Shown piece after piece: positions 26,504-33,823 of a stretch of DNA of 64,000 nt (the first letter of the stretch is position 1; each line of letters begins with the position of its first letter). Under the pieces are notes generated by a model. That model saw only the letters and a program-made list of their open reading frames with translations. It was not told the origin of the DNA and made no database searches. The DNA is from Marinimicrobium sp. C6131 (lineage in GTDB: Bacteria; Pseudomonadota; Gammaproteobacteria; Pseudomonadales; Cellvibrionaceae). The position numbers and the translations under genes are program-made. Location: contig NZ_CP110629.1 of the NCBI RefSeq assembly GCF_026153455.1, forward strand, positions 2,170,001 through 2,234,000, read 5' to 3'.

Positions 26504-26605
26504 TCAGGGTTGCCTCGTTTTCCACCGCGCCATAGGGTGCATACGCACCGCCCAACGCAGGGCGCGCGCCACCAGAATCACCACCGGCATACGGAAAACG
26601 TTCAT
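26504..26605 (-). CDS. Possible 33-residue small protein or leader peptide
   Basis: Reads MNVFRMPVVILVARALRWAV then RMHPMARWKTRQP. The hydrophobic N-terminal half and basic C-terminal half suggest a membrane-associated small protein. A GAGG lies about 11 nt upstream, which is rather far. A terminator follows directly. It lies in the 371-bp gap 26402-26772, whose cca-proximal part holds a TATTAT box at about 26734 that may be the cca -10. I recognise no family. Confidence 0.35.
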   Translation of the reverse strand: MNVFRMPVVILVARALRWAVRMHPMARWKTRQP

Positions 26606-26772
26606 TGAATCACAGACCTCGGATAAAACAGGCAAACCTGCGGGAAACACATAACGAACCGATACATTAAGCGATGCTCACGCAAAGCACAACGAGCAAA
26701 GCCGATTTTTTTGTGAGAACATGATGCACCGTATTATTTTGTCGTTTATCTCCTTTTTGCAGTGAAATCTCT

Positions 26773-28002
26773 ATGGATATTTATCTGGTGGGCGGCGCAG
26801 TGCGCGACAAGCGGCTCGGTTACCCCTACTCGGAAAAAGACTGGGTCGTGGTGGGCGCGCGCCCGGAGGACCTGCAGGCTCAGGGCTTTACGCCCGTGGG
26901 CAAGGATTTCCCGGTGTTTCTCCATCCGCAGACGGGAGAGGAGTACGCCCTGGCGCGCACCGAGCGAAAAACCGCACCCGGCTATACCGGTTTTCAGTTT
27001 CACACCGCCCCCGATGTCACTCTGGAGCAGGACCTGGCCCGGCGGGACCTGACCATCAATGCCATGGCGGAGAACGAGCGCGGCGAATTGGTGGACCCCT
27101 ACGGCGGCGCCCGGGATCTGGAGGCACGTCTGCTCCGGCATGTCTCTCCGGCGTTCAGCGAAGATCCGGTCCGCATTTTACGCGTTGCCCGATTTGCGGC
27201 GCGCTATCACCATCTGGGTTTTACCGTTGCGGAGGACACCCTGGCGCTGATGCGCGACATGGTCGCCAGTGGCGAGGTGGATCACCTGGTGCCCGAGCGG
27301 GTCTGGAAAGAAATGGAACGGGCTCTGGGGGAGCGGGACCCGCAGGTCTTTATTCAGTGCCTGCGCGACTGCGGCGCGCTCGCCCGGGTACTGCCGGAAG
27401 TGGATGCCCTGTTCGGTGTCCCCCAGCGTCCGGAGCATCATCCGGAGGTGGATACCGGCGTGCACTGCCTGATGGTGCTGGAGCAGGCGGCAAAACTGAC
27501 CGGAGACACACGGGTCCGTTTTGCCGCTCTGATTCACGATCTCGGCAAGGGCGTGACGCCGAAGGAAGAGTGGCCCCGACACATCGGTCACGAGCAGCGC
27601 AGCCTACCCCTGGTAGATACCCTGTGCGAGCGCATCACCGCACCGAAAGACTACCGCCGCCTGGCCCGATTGGGGGCGGAATATCACACCCACAGTCATC
27701 GGGCGCTGGAATTGAAACCGGCGACGATACTGAAGTTGCTCAGGGCGGCGGATGCCTTTCGCAAACCGGCGCAGTTCGAGCAATTCCTGCTCTGCTGTGA
27801 GGCCGACGCCCGGGGGCGTACCGGTTTTGAAGACAGGGATTACCCTCAGGCCGATTACCTGCGCGGTGCCCTGAAGGCCTGCCAGGCGATCGACAATCGC
27901 GAGATTGCGGCCCAGGGGCACACCGGGAAAGCCTTTGGTGAAGCGTTGGATCGAGAGCGGTTGGCACGGCTTTCGGAGTTCAAAGCGAGCCGCGCGTCCT
28001 GA
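26773..28002 (+). CDS. cca: Multifunctional CCA tRNA nucleotidyltransferase with HD domain
   Basis: Adds and repairs the 3' CCA of tRNAs. It is 409 residues. The class II nucleotidyltransferase head shows YLVGGAVRDKRLG and the DxD-type KDWVVVG, then RRDLTINAMA and the RNA/nucleotide-binding RILRVARFAARY. The C-terminal HD domain has FAALIHDLGKG, giving the phosphatase/phosphodiesterase activity of the long gammaproteobacterial form. The start lacks a strong ribosome site. The stop is 9 bp before the palindrome interrupted by the first insertion sequence. Confidence 0.96.
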   Translation: MDIYLVGGAVRDKRLGYPYSEKDWVVVGARPEDLQAQGFTPVGKDFPVFLHPQTGEEYALARTERKTAPGYTGFQFHTAPDVTLEQDLARRDLTINAMAENERGELVDPYGGARDLEARLLRHVSPAFSEDPVRILRVARFAARYHHLGFTVAEDTLALMRDMVASGEVDHLVPERVWKEMERALGERDPQVFIQCLRDCGALARVLPEVDALFGVPQRPEHHPEVDTGVHCLMVLEQAAKLTGDTRVRFAALIHDLGKGVTPKEEWPRHIGHEQRSLPLVDTLCERITAPKDYRRLARLGAEYHTHSHRALELKPATILKLLRAADAFRKPAQFEQFLLCCEADARGRTGFEDRDYPQADYLRGALKACQAIDNREIAAQGHTGKAFGEALDRERLARLSEFKASRAS

Positions 28003-28010
28003 CAGGTGTT

Positions 28011-28057
28011 GTCGGATTACGCGCGTTGCGCTCCGAAACGTCGGACCGATCCGACCT
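28011..28057 (+). repeat. Degenerate REP-like palindrome, target of IS copy 1
   Basis: GGATTACGCGCGTTGCGCTC...CGTCGGACCGATCCGACCT matches the complement of the palindrome at 60485-60541 (CGTCGGACCGATCCGCCCT). The insertion sequence begins right after CCGACCT, and AC continues on the other side at 29829. Confidence 0.7.
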
Positions 28058-28108
28058 CTCATAACTCAGTCAAGTCCCTTTATTTAATCATTTTACCTGC
28101 CTGTTGGG

Positions 28109-28363
28109 CACACGAGTCTGCTGGCATTGCCTGAGTCGTTGACGCACATGCCGGTGGTACTCGTGTGTTTAGCCTGTGTGCCAGCTCGAAGGCCTCCCGG
28201 ATGAACGTCCATGGGGTCAACCGAACCTCTCGCATCGGATGTCCGCCTGGCGGCATCAACTCAGTTACCTTGGGTATCGCGTTCCATGGATCATCCCGCG
28301 GGCTGCCTCTTGACTACTTAGGAGCCTCAAGACTGGGCTAGAGGTCGGATCGAAGGTCAGCCC
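28109..28363 (-). ncRNA. Candidate bridge/seek RNA region of IS copy 1
   Basis: IS1111-type elements encode a guide RNA between the transposase stop and the right end, and this is the matching interval. Visible structure includes CACACGAGT/ACTCGTGTG (28109-28167) with an inner CTGGCAT/ATGCCGG stem, GATGtCCGCC/GGCGGCATC at 28238-28257, and a GGGCT/AGCCC stem (28335-28339 with 28359-28363) enclosing a 19-nt loop. That loop contains AGGTCGGATCG (28342-28352), exactly complementary to the left flank of this insertion, CGATCCGACCT. RNA ends, strand and expression are inferred. Confidence 0.5.
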
Positions 28364-28461
28364 GAAGGAAGACTCGTTGCCAGCGTGTTACGGCTGGATT
28401 AACTCATTGCTCGCTCCTGTTGCTCGTCTCTGTTCGTCCTCATCGGTCGACTCGGTGGTGC

Positions 28462-29727
28462 TTATGCCACTTCGGCCCGGGGTGGCTCGGCAAAGAGCTT
28501 GGCCGGATCGAACCGCTTGCCTTGAGCCACATGCCACAGCGCCTTGGCCAGCTTGCGCATCAGCGCGATGATCAGTTTGCCCTTGGGGCCTCGGTGTCGG
28601 GCCAGCTTGGCGTCATACCAGGCTCTGGCCGGGCCTGATTGACGTATCAGGCGAAGGGCGGCGAAGTACAGGTAGTGGCGCACCACCCCGGGCCCTCGCT
28701 TGGTCAGCTTCAGCTGCCCTTTGTGTTTGCCGCTGGAGCGCTCTTTGAGGTTCAGCCCCGCCGCTTTCAGATAGCTGGCCGCACGCGGGTAGTCATTGGC
28801 CGAACCCAGGGCACAGTAAAGCACCACCGCGCTGTTATGGCCCAGTGCCTCGGCCATCCAGGCCAGCTCCCGGGTGTGCTCGACGTGCTCGGACAGCGCT
28901 CGCTCCAGCTCGCGGGACTGCGCCCGTGTGTCCAGCATCTCCTGGGCCAGGGCCCGGATGAGTTCGTGTTCGGTCTCGACCACCGGCACGCCCAAGGTCG
29001 TGGCGGCACTGCGCAGCAGGCCTTCGCGCTTGGACGTCTTAAGCATGTGCCCACCGACTCGGCGCAGCAGTCGGTCCGCCTGCTCCGGCTGTGCCGTCAC
29101 CCGAACCGGGTCGCCGTACTCGGCCAGCAGGTGCAGCAAGCTGGCGCTCTGCAATGTCAGCCAGCACAGCGCCTCCGGCCAGTGCCGGGCCAACAACGCT
29201 TCGAGCCGATTCAGTGCCCGCTGGTGGCGCTCCTGTACCTGCTCCAGCCGATTCAGTAAGGCTCGCAGAGCTCGACGCGCTTCACTCGGCTCGCGCCAGC
29301 GCTGACTGATGCCATCCAGGTGCAGCCGGCCGATCAGGTAAGCCGCCTTGGCGTCGTGCAGGCTCGGGACCCCGTCATACACTTCAGCGGCGTCGTGCAC
29401 CCGCTTGGGGCTGACCCGGTAGATTTCGGCACCCAGAGCTCTCAACTGGTAGCGCAAGGCGTCGCCATAGGTACCGGTCGGCTCCATGACCGCCTCCAGG
29501 CGCTGAGCCTTGAGGTTCGCCAGTTCCCGCAGCAGGGCCGGGCTCTGTTGCGGATGCTCCCAGCGGATGGTCTTCAGAACCGTCCGGTCCGGCTTCATCA
29601 GCGCCACGTAGAAGTCCTTCTTGGCCACATCAATCGCCAGAATCAACCGCTCGCCCGCCGTCTGCTCACGCAGTTGATCCCAGTTCACCTTCTGGAAATT
29701 TTGGGCACGATAGTTATACTTGCGCAT
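28462..29727 (-). CDS. IS110-family transposase (DEDD recombinase), copy 1
   Basis: A 421-residue RuvC-like DEDD transposase. The N-terminal catalytic domain shows LAIDVAKKDF (first Asp, near residue 33), AVMEPTGTYG (Glu) and LHDAKAAYLIGRL (Asp). A coiled region precedes the C-terminal Transposase_20 domain, with KAAGLNLKERSSGKHKGQLK carrying the conserved serine. GGAGGTG precedes the ATG. An inverted repeat CTTGCTG-TTA-CAGCAAG (29763-29779) lies in the leader. It is intact and identical to the copy at 42752-44017. Confidence 0.96.
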   Translation of the reverse strand: MRKYNYRAQNFQKVNWDQLREQTAGERLILAIDVAKKDFYVALMKPDRTVLKTIRWEHPQQSPALLRELANLKAQRLEAVMEPTGTYGDALRYQLRALGAEIYRVSPKRVHDAAEVYDGVPSLHDAKAAYLIGRLHLDGISQRWREPSEARRALRALLNRLEQVQERHQRALNRLEALLARHWPEALCWLTLQSASLLHLLAEYGDPVRVTAQPEQADRLLRRVGGHMLKTSKREGLLRSAATTLGVPVVETEHELIRALAQEMLDTRAQSRELERALSEHVEHTRELAWMAEALGHNSAVVLYCALGSANDYPRAASYLKAAGLNLKERSSGKHKGQLKLTKRGPGVVRHYLYFAALRLIRQSGPARAWYDAKLARHRGPKGKLIIALMRKLAKALWHVAQGKRFDPAKLFAEPPRAEVA

Positions 29728-29834
29728 AAGGGGACACCTCCAATGCTCTCGGTTCTTCGCACCTTGCTGTTACAGCAAGTTACCGAGTTATGAGGGTCCC
29801 CTTTCTTTTTTCTACCTTATAACTGACTACACGG

Positions 29835-32387
29835 CTAGGGGGTTTGCTGGGCCTGCCATAGAGCGGCCTCATTGAGAGCTGCGGCATCTCTCAATTGCAG
29901 CTCGCCAGTCTGCGGGTCCACGGCCAGGTACTGATCATCGCGCCAGCGGTTGCGCCAGCGAACCGAATCCCCCTCGCGCTCGGGAAACCATTGGGCGCTC
30001 AGCCAACCCGGTTCGATCGCCCCGACCATCGGCTGCGCCTGCTCGGCATGAAGGTAATGATCCGTCCCCGCCAAGCGAATCCGGTAATAGCTCGGGCCCT
30101 CGGGCTCCAATTGCCAGGACGCGGCCGAAGGATCTTGCGTACCGTCCTCGCCCAAGGGTTGATCGACACCGACGTTGTGCAGAACCAACGCTTCACCCAC
30201 GGGTGCGAAAAAGCCCGTGCACTCGTCCATCCGGGCAATCCAGTCTTCAATCAACGCAATGCCATGGTCATCCAGTACATGGCTGCCCAGAGGCGGCATC
30301 CGGTTGGCATCGTTGACGGCCAACCGCTGCCACAACACGGATCGCTCCGGTTCGCCCGGCACCAGCAGGCGCGCGTTTTCGATGCCCAGATCACTTTGCA
30401 TCGGTGCCACATCACACAGATTCATGGCCTCAGGCAACGTATCGAAGCGCAGATCCATGTTGGCCTGACTGGTCCCCCCGGGACGGTGGCAGTTGGCGCA
30501 GTTGCTGTGCAGGTAAGCCCGGGCTCGCAGGTCGAGCGGATACGACGCATCCCGGCTGTCCACCAGGGGGTTGGCTCTCTGCCGTTGAGTCAGCGGCTCG
30601 GTCAACACTCCGATGGCCGCCAGCGTGTCCAGTTGATTGGCCGTGGTCCCGGCGTAGTCGAACTCGGTATTGAGCTGACGAACCTCCAACCCGAGACTGT
30701 CACCCGCCGCGCTGGTATGGCACTGGGAGCACTCGGCGCTGCTCGGGTAGTGCCATAACCGGTCCTGCACCTCGACATCCTCCGCCTCGGTTACCCGACG
30801 TGCGTCGGTGCCCGTGCCGGTCCAGCGGTAACTGTGCCCGACCCACCCGGTCACGGGCTGGTTGAGCATCAGCCGCGTTTCGATCAGCTCGTCGTGCCGA
30901 TAGAACTGCTTGACCAATACCGACCCCACCGGCAGATCAAAATCCCCCGTCTCATCCACATCAATGGTGGTGTCGTTGGGCAGCGCCAGATAGCGGGTTT
31001 TATCCGCACCATCGGACCAGAACGGCTCCGTGACGTCATAGGGAATCAACCCCTCGCCCGGCTGGGCCGGGTTATCGGGATGCATACAACCGGTTTCCGA
31101 CAACCACTCCGGCACCGGTTGCTGGTCAGCGTCCGGCGCCGCCCGGACCAACCGTGACACCTGGCCGCCCTGATAGTCCACCAGCAGCAGCTCGCCATTG
31201 AGTTCCTCCCCGAAGGACACCACCGAGCCACCGGTATCGAGCAGTTGACGGCGTTCAAGATCCCCCTCGGGGGTAGTGAACAGGCCCCAGAGCAGACCCG
31301 AGGCAAAATCGCTGAACAGGTACACCCCGTATAAATCGTCGAGCTGCTCGCCGCGATAGACATACCCTCCGGTTACCGACCGGCCATCCCCCCGCTGGTA
31401 GGAAAACACCGGCGCCTCAAAACCGCTGGTATCGGAGCAGGACTGCATGACGTCGGCGCCCTCCAGGCAGGGCCAGCCATAATTGGCCCCGTTGACGATC
31501 CGGTTGATCTCTTCGGTCCGACCCTGCCCGACGTCACCGGCCCAGAGTTCGCCGGTCTCCCGGTCAAAACTCCACTGCCAGGGGTTACGCAGGCCATAGG
31601 CAAACACTTCGGGCAGACCACCCTCTACTTGGTTGCCCGGTGCCGGCGCTCCCTCATCGGTGAGCCGCAGCAGGGTACCAAAGGGGTTGGAGGGATTCTG
31701 GGCATTGCGGTTGGGATCGCCGCCCGGCCCACCGTCACCAAAGCTGACGTAAAGATAGTTGTCCGGGCCAAAGGCGAGTCGGCCATTGTTGTGGATTTCG
31801 GTGGTCTGCTCGACATGATAGATATCGGTACGCTCCAGCTCCCCAGGCCCGGATTCAACCAGGCTCAGCCCGTCATCGTCCGAACGGAACCGGGCGACAT
31901 AGGACTCCGGTGCAACCTCAAACGCGTCGCCACCCTCGGTCAATGACACATAGACAAAGCCGTTCTGCTCAAAGTCCGGATGGAAGGCCATGCTGAACAG
32001 GCCGCACTCAAAACAGTGAATGGGCTCAAACTGGACATCGCTGTAGTCCCGCAGGTCCACAAACGGTGCCGGCGTGGGGTCTGCCCCGGACAGGTCCAAC
32101 CGCCAGATGGTGCCTCGCTGTTCCAGCACATAAAGCACCTGCTCGTGACTCGGGTGGCTGACCACGCCGACGGGGGCGGTGAAGGTGCCTTCAGGCACCA
32201 GCGGCTTCAGGGCCACCGTCGAGCGCTGGGTAAACCGGGTGGCCAGACAGGTCTGATTATCCGGCCGCTCGCTCAGGCCCGATGGTCCCGAAGGTTCATG
32301 ATCGCTCTGTTCGCTACCGCAGGCGACCAGCAGCAGTGCGAGCACAACGCTCAACCCAATGTGATGACGGCGGTGAAGCTGTACCAT
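29835..32387 (-). CDS. PQQ sugar-dehydrogenase-like lipoprotein with cytochrome-c-like and C-terminal domains
   Basis: An 850-residue predicted lipoprotein: signal ending LLLVAC with lipidation Cys23. Residues about 55-420 form a glucose/sorbosone dehydrogenase-type six-bladed propeller (VVSHPSHEQVLYVLEQRGTI; YGLRNPWQWSFD; GANYGWPCLEG). Residues about 430-725 carry two haem-c motifs, CSQCH (553-557) and CANCH (630-634). The last 110 residues (HNVGVDQPLGEDG...HYLHAEQ) resemble a small beta-trefoil-like module, the least certain part. Likely role: periplasm-facing oxidation of a sugar or polyol with electron transfer through haem. GGAG precedes the ATG. It converges on cca across the insertion sequence. 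Confidence 0.82.
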   Translation of the reverse strand: MVQLHRRHHIGLSVVLALLLVACGSEQSDHEPSGPSGLSERPDNQTCLATRFTQRSTVALKPLVPEGTFTAPVGVVSHPSHEQVLYVLEQRGTIWRLDLSGADPTPAPFVDLRDYSDVQFEPIHCFECGLFSMAFHPDFEQNGFVYVSLTEGGDAFEVAPESYVARFRSDDDGLSLVESGPGELERTDIYHVEQTTEIHNNGRLAFGPDNYLYVSFGDGGPGGDPNRNAQNPSNPFGTLLRLTDEGAPAPGNQVEGGLPEVFAYGLRNPWQWSFDRETGELWAGDVGQGRTEEINRIVNGANYGWPCLEGADVMQSCSDTSGFEAPVFSYQRGDGRSVTGGYVYRGEQLDDLYGVYLFSDFASGLLWGLFTTPEGDLERRQLLDTGGSVVSFGEELNGELLLVDYQGGQVSRLVRAAPDADQQPVPEWLSETGCMHPDNPAQPGEGLIPYDVTEPFWSDGADKTRYLALPNDTTIDVDETGDFDLPVGSVLVKQFYRHDELIETRLMLNQPVTGWVGHSYRWTGTGTDARRVTEAEDVEVQDRLWHYPSSAECSQCHTSAAGDSLGLEVRQLNTEFDYAGTTANQLDTLAAIGVLTEPLTQRQRANPLVDSRDASYPLDLRARAYLHSNCANCHRPGGTSQANMDLRFDTLPEAMNLCDVAPMQSDLGIENARLLVPGEPERSVLWQRLAVNDANRMPPLGSHVLDDHGIALIEDWIARMDECTGFFAPVGEALVLHNVGVDQPLGEDGTQDPSAASWQLEPEGPSYYRIRLAGTDHYLHAEQAQPMVGAIEPGWLSAQWFPEREGDSVRWRNRWRDDQYLAVDPQTGELQLRDAAALNEAALWQAQQTP

Positions 32388-32485
32388 GAACGCACTCCGG
32401 ACCGGTTATTATTGGCCTATTCATCGTTTAATCGCCTACCAGCGTACTACGTCGAACATGCTAATCACAGATTCAAGAGGACTTT

Positions 32486-33229
32486 ATGACTACTGAGGCC
32501 CCTGTCGCCCTACTGACCGGTGCGGCCCGCCGCATTGGCGCGGTTACCGCAAAAACCCTGCACGCCTACGGCTATCGGGTCATCATCCACTACCGCGGTT
32601 CAAAGGAAGCGGCCGAGTCGCTGTGCGATGAACTCAACGCGCTTCGCCCCGACAGCGCCGTGGCTCTACAGGCGGATTTGAGTCAGTTGAAGGACATCCG
32701 GCGACTGGCCGACATGGCACTGAAAAGGTGGGGACGCATCGACGCACTCATTAACAACGCCTCCAGCTTTTACCCAACCCCACTGGGAGAAGCCAGCGAA
32801 GATCAGTGGAACGACCTGATGAGCAGCAACCTGAAAGCCCCCTTCTTTCTCGCCCAGGCTCTGGCGGACGCGTTGAAAGAAACAGAGGGTGCCATTATTA
32901 CCCTGGCCGACATCCAGGCCGACCGGCCACTGAAAAACCATCCCATCTATTGTGCCGCGAAAGCGGGCAACGTCATGCTCACCAAATCACTGGCCCGGGA
33001 ACTGGCGCCGGAGGTCCGCGTCAATGGCATCGCCCCCGGCGCAATTCTGTGGCCGGAGCAGGAAGCCGAACTGGATGACAGCGGCAAAGCGAGCATCCTC
33101 GACCGGGTCCCGCTGAATCGTCCCGGCGACCCCCGGGATATTGCCGATACCATCCTTTTTCTTTTAACCAGGGCGCCCTATATAACCGGACAGATTATCG
33201 CCGTGGACGGTGGTCGCTCGGTGAGTTAA
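32486..33229 (+). CDS. folM: Pteridine reductase-type SDR (dihydromonapterin reductase-like)
   Basis: NADPH-dependent reductase of the short-chain dehydrogenase fold, 247 residues. The cofactor motif is the pteridine-reductase form TGAARRIG near residue 12. NNAS follows near residue 90, the catalytic YCAAKAG near residue 154, and RVNGIAPGAILWPE after it. The start has GAGGA 5 nt upstream. Folate genes folK and folB lie 2-3 kb away, which supports a pterin role, but the exact substrate (dihydromonapterin or dihydrofolate) is inferred. Confidence 0.85.
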   Translation: MTTEAPVALLTGAARRIGAVTAKTLHAYGYRVIIHYRGSKEAAESLCDELNALRPDSAVALQADLSQLKDIRRLADMALKRWGRIDALINNASSFYPTPLGEASEDQWNDLMSSNLKAPFFLAQALADALKETEGAIITLADIQADRPLKNHPIYCAAKAGNVMLTKSLARELAPEVRVNGIAPGAILWPEQEAELDDSGKASILDRVPLNRPGDPRDIADTILFLLTRAPYITGQIIAVDGGRSVS

Positions 33230-33267
33230 AACAAGCGGTTTAACTCACTTTTCTTGCGCTGGATCAA

Positions 33268-33297
33268 TTGAAAAATCGTAAAAAGGACCAATATAAA
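33268..33297 (+). promoter_or_regulatory. Predicted hsp20 promoter
   Basis: TTGAAA, 18-nt spacer, TATAAA, ending 45 nt before the ATG. TTGAA followed at 15 nt by CCAATAT also loosely resembles a heat-shock (sigma-32) promoter overlapping the same bases. Confidence 0.45.
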
Positions 33298-33342
33298 TAA
33301 CGCAACAGAGATTGGCTCTGGAACTTCAAAGGAGGTGTTCTT

Positions 33343-33774
33343 ATGAACCTGATACCACGTAGTTCATTATTTGACATTGACAGCTTGTTCGATAATTTCT
33401 GGGCACCGCTCTCCAGCAGCAGTGGCTCAATGAGTGCGGAGACTTTTTCGCCCAGAGTGGATGTGACCGAAAAGAAGGATCACTACGAGTTGACCGCCGA
33501 ATTACCCGGCGTGGATAAAAAAGATATTGACGTGACCCTGGACAATGGCATGCTGACCATCAGCGCCGAGTCCCGGTTTGAAAACAAGGAAGAAAAGGAT
33601 GGACGCGTCATCCGTCAGGAGAGACGCTATGGCAGGTACACTCGTAGCTTCAACCTGGGAACGGACGTCAAGGAAAAGGACATCAAAGCAGAGTTCAAGA
33701 ACGGCGTGCTGAAACTGAACGTGCCCAAAGTGGAGCAAAAGACGCCAGTCAGCCATCGCATCGAAATTCATTGA
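33343..33774 (+). CDS. Hsp20/alpha-crystallin small heat-shock protein
   Basis: A 143-residue ATP-independent holdase that keeps unfolding proteins soluble. The alpha-crystallin domain spans about 40-135, with VDVTEKKDHYELTAELPGVD and the conserved LKNGVLKLNVPK-type end (FKNGVLKLNVPKVEQ). A short C-terminal tail SHRIEIH contains the I-x-I-like motif used in oligomer assembly. AAGGAGGT precedes the ATG at ideal spacing. It has its own promoter and terminator. Confidence 0.95.
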   Translation: MNLIPRSSLFDIDSLFDNFWAPLSSSSGSMSAETFSPRVDVTEKKDHYELTAELPGVDKKDIDVTLDNGMLTISAESRFENKEEKDGRVIRQERRYGRYTRSFNLGTDVKEKDIKAEFKNGVLKLNVPKVEQKTPVSHRIEIH

Positions 33775-33795
33775 TGGCCAGAGGCTGCCCCCTTG

Positions 33796-33823
33796 AAAAC
33801 CGGGCCTAGTTGCCCGGTTTTTT
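33796..33823 (+). terminator. Terminator of hsp20, overlapping the MFS stop codon
   Basis: AAAACCGGGC, 6-nt loop, GCCCGGTTTT plus extra T. The stop codon of the convergent MFS gene (33806-33808) lies inside the loop, so one hairpin can serve both genes. Confidence 0.88.

Larger units (their letters stand above)
28058..29828 (-). mobile_element. IS110-family insertion sequence (IS1111-like), copy 1
   Basis: A 1771-bp element whose boundaries come from comparison with the identical copy at 42348-44118. Identity starts around 28055 and stops after 29830. CT dinucleotides at 28056-28057 and 29827-29828 are read as the core. There is no classical terminal inverted repeat or multi-base target duplication. 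Subterminal inverted repeats CTCATAACTC (28058-28067) and GAGTTATGAG (29785-29794) sit asymmetrically, as in the IS1111 group. The transposase is on the minus strand. About 400 nt of noncoding DNA lie 3' of it and about 100 nt lie 5'. Confidence 0.93.

Noticed and set aside
28377..29793. Plus-strand frames inside the IS (for example 28639-29259, 29320-29793)
   Set aside because: Antisense to the transposase. Their identity in both copies simply reflects the identical DNA.
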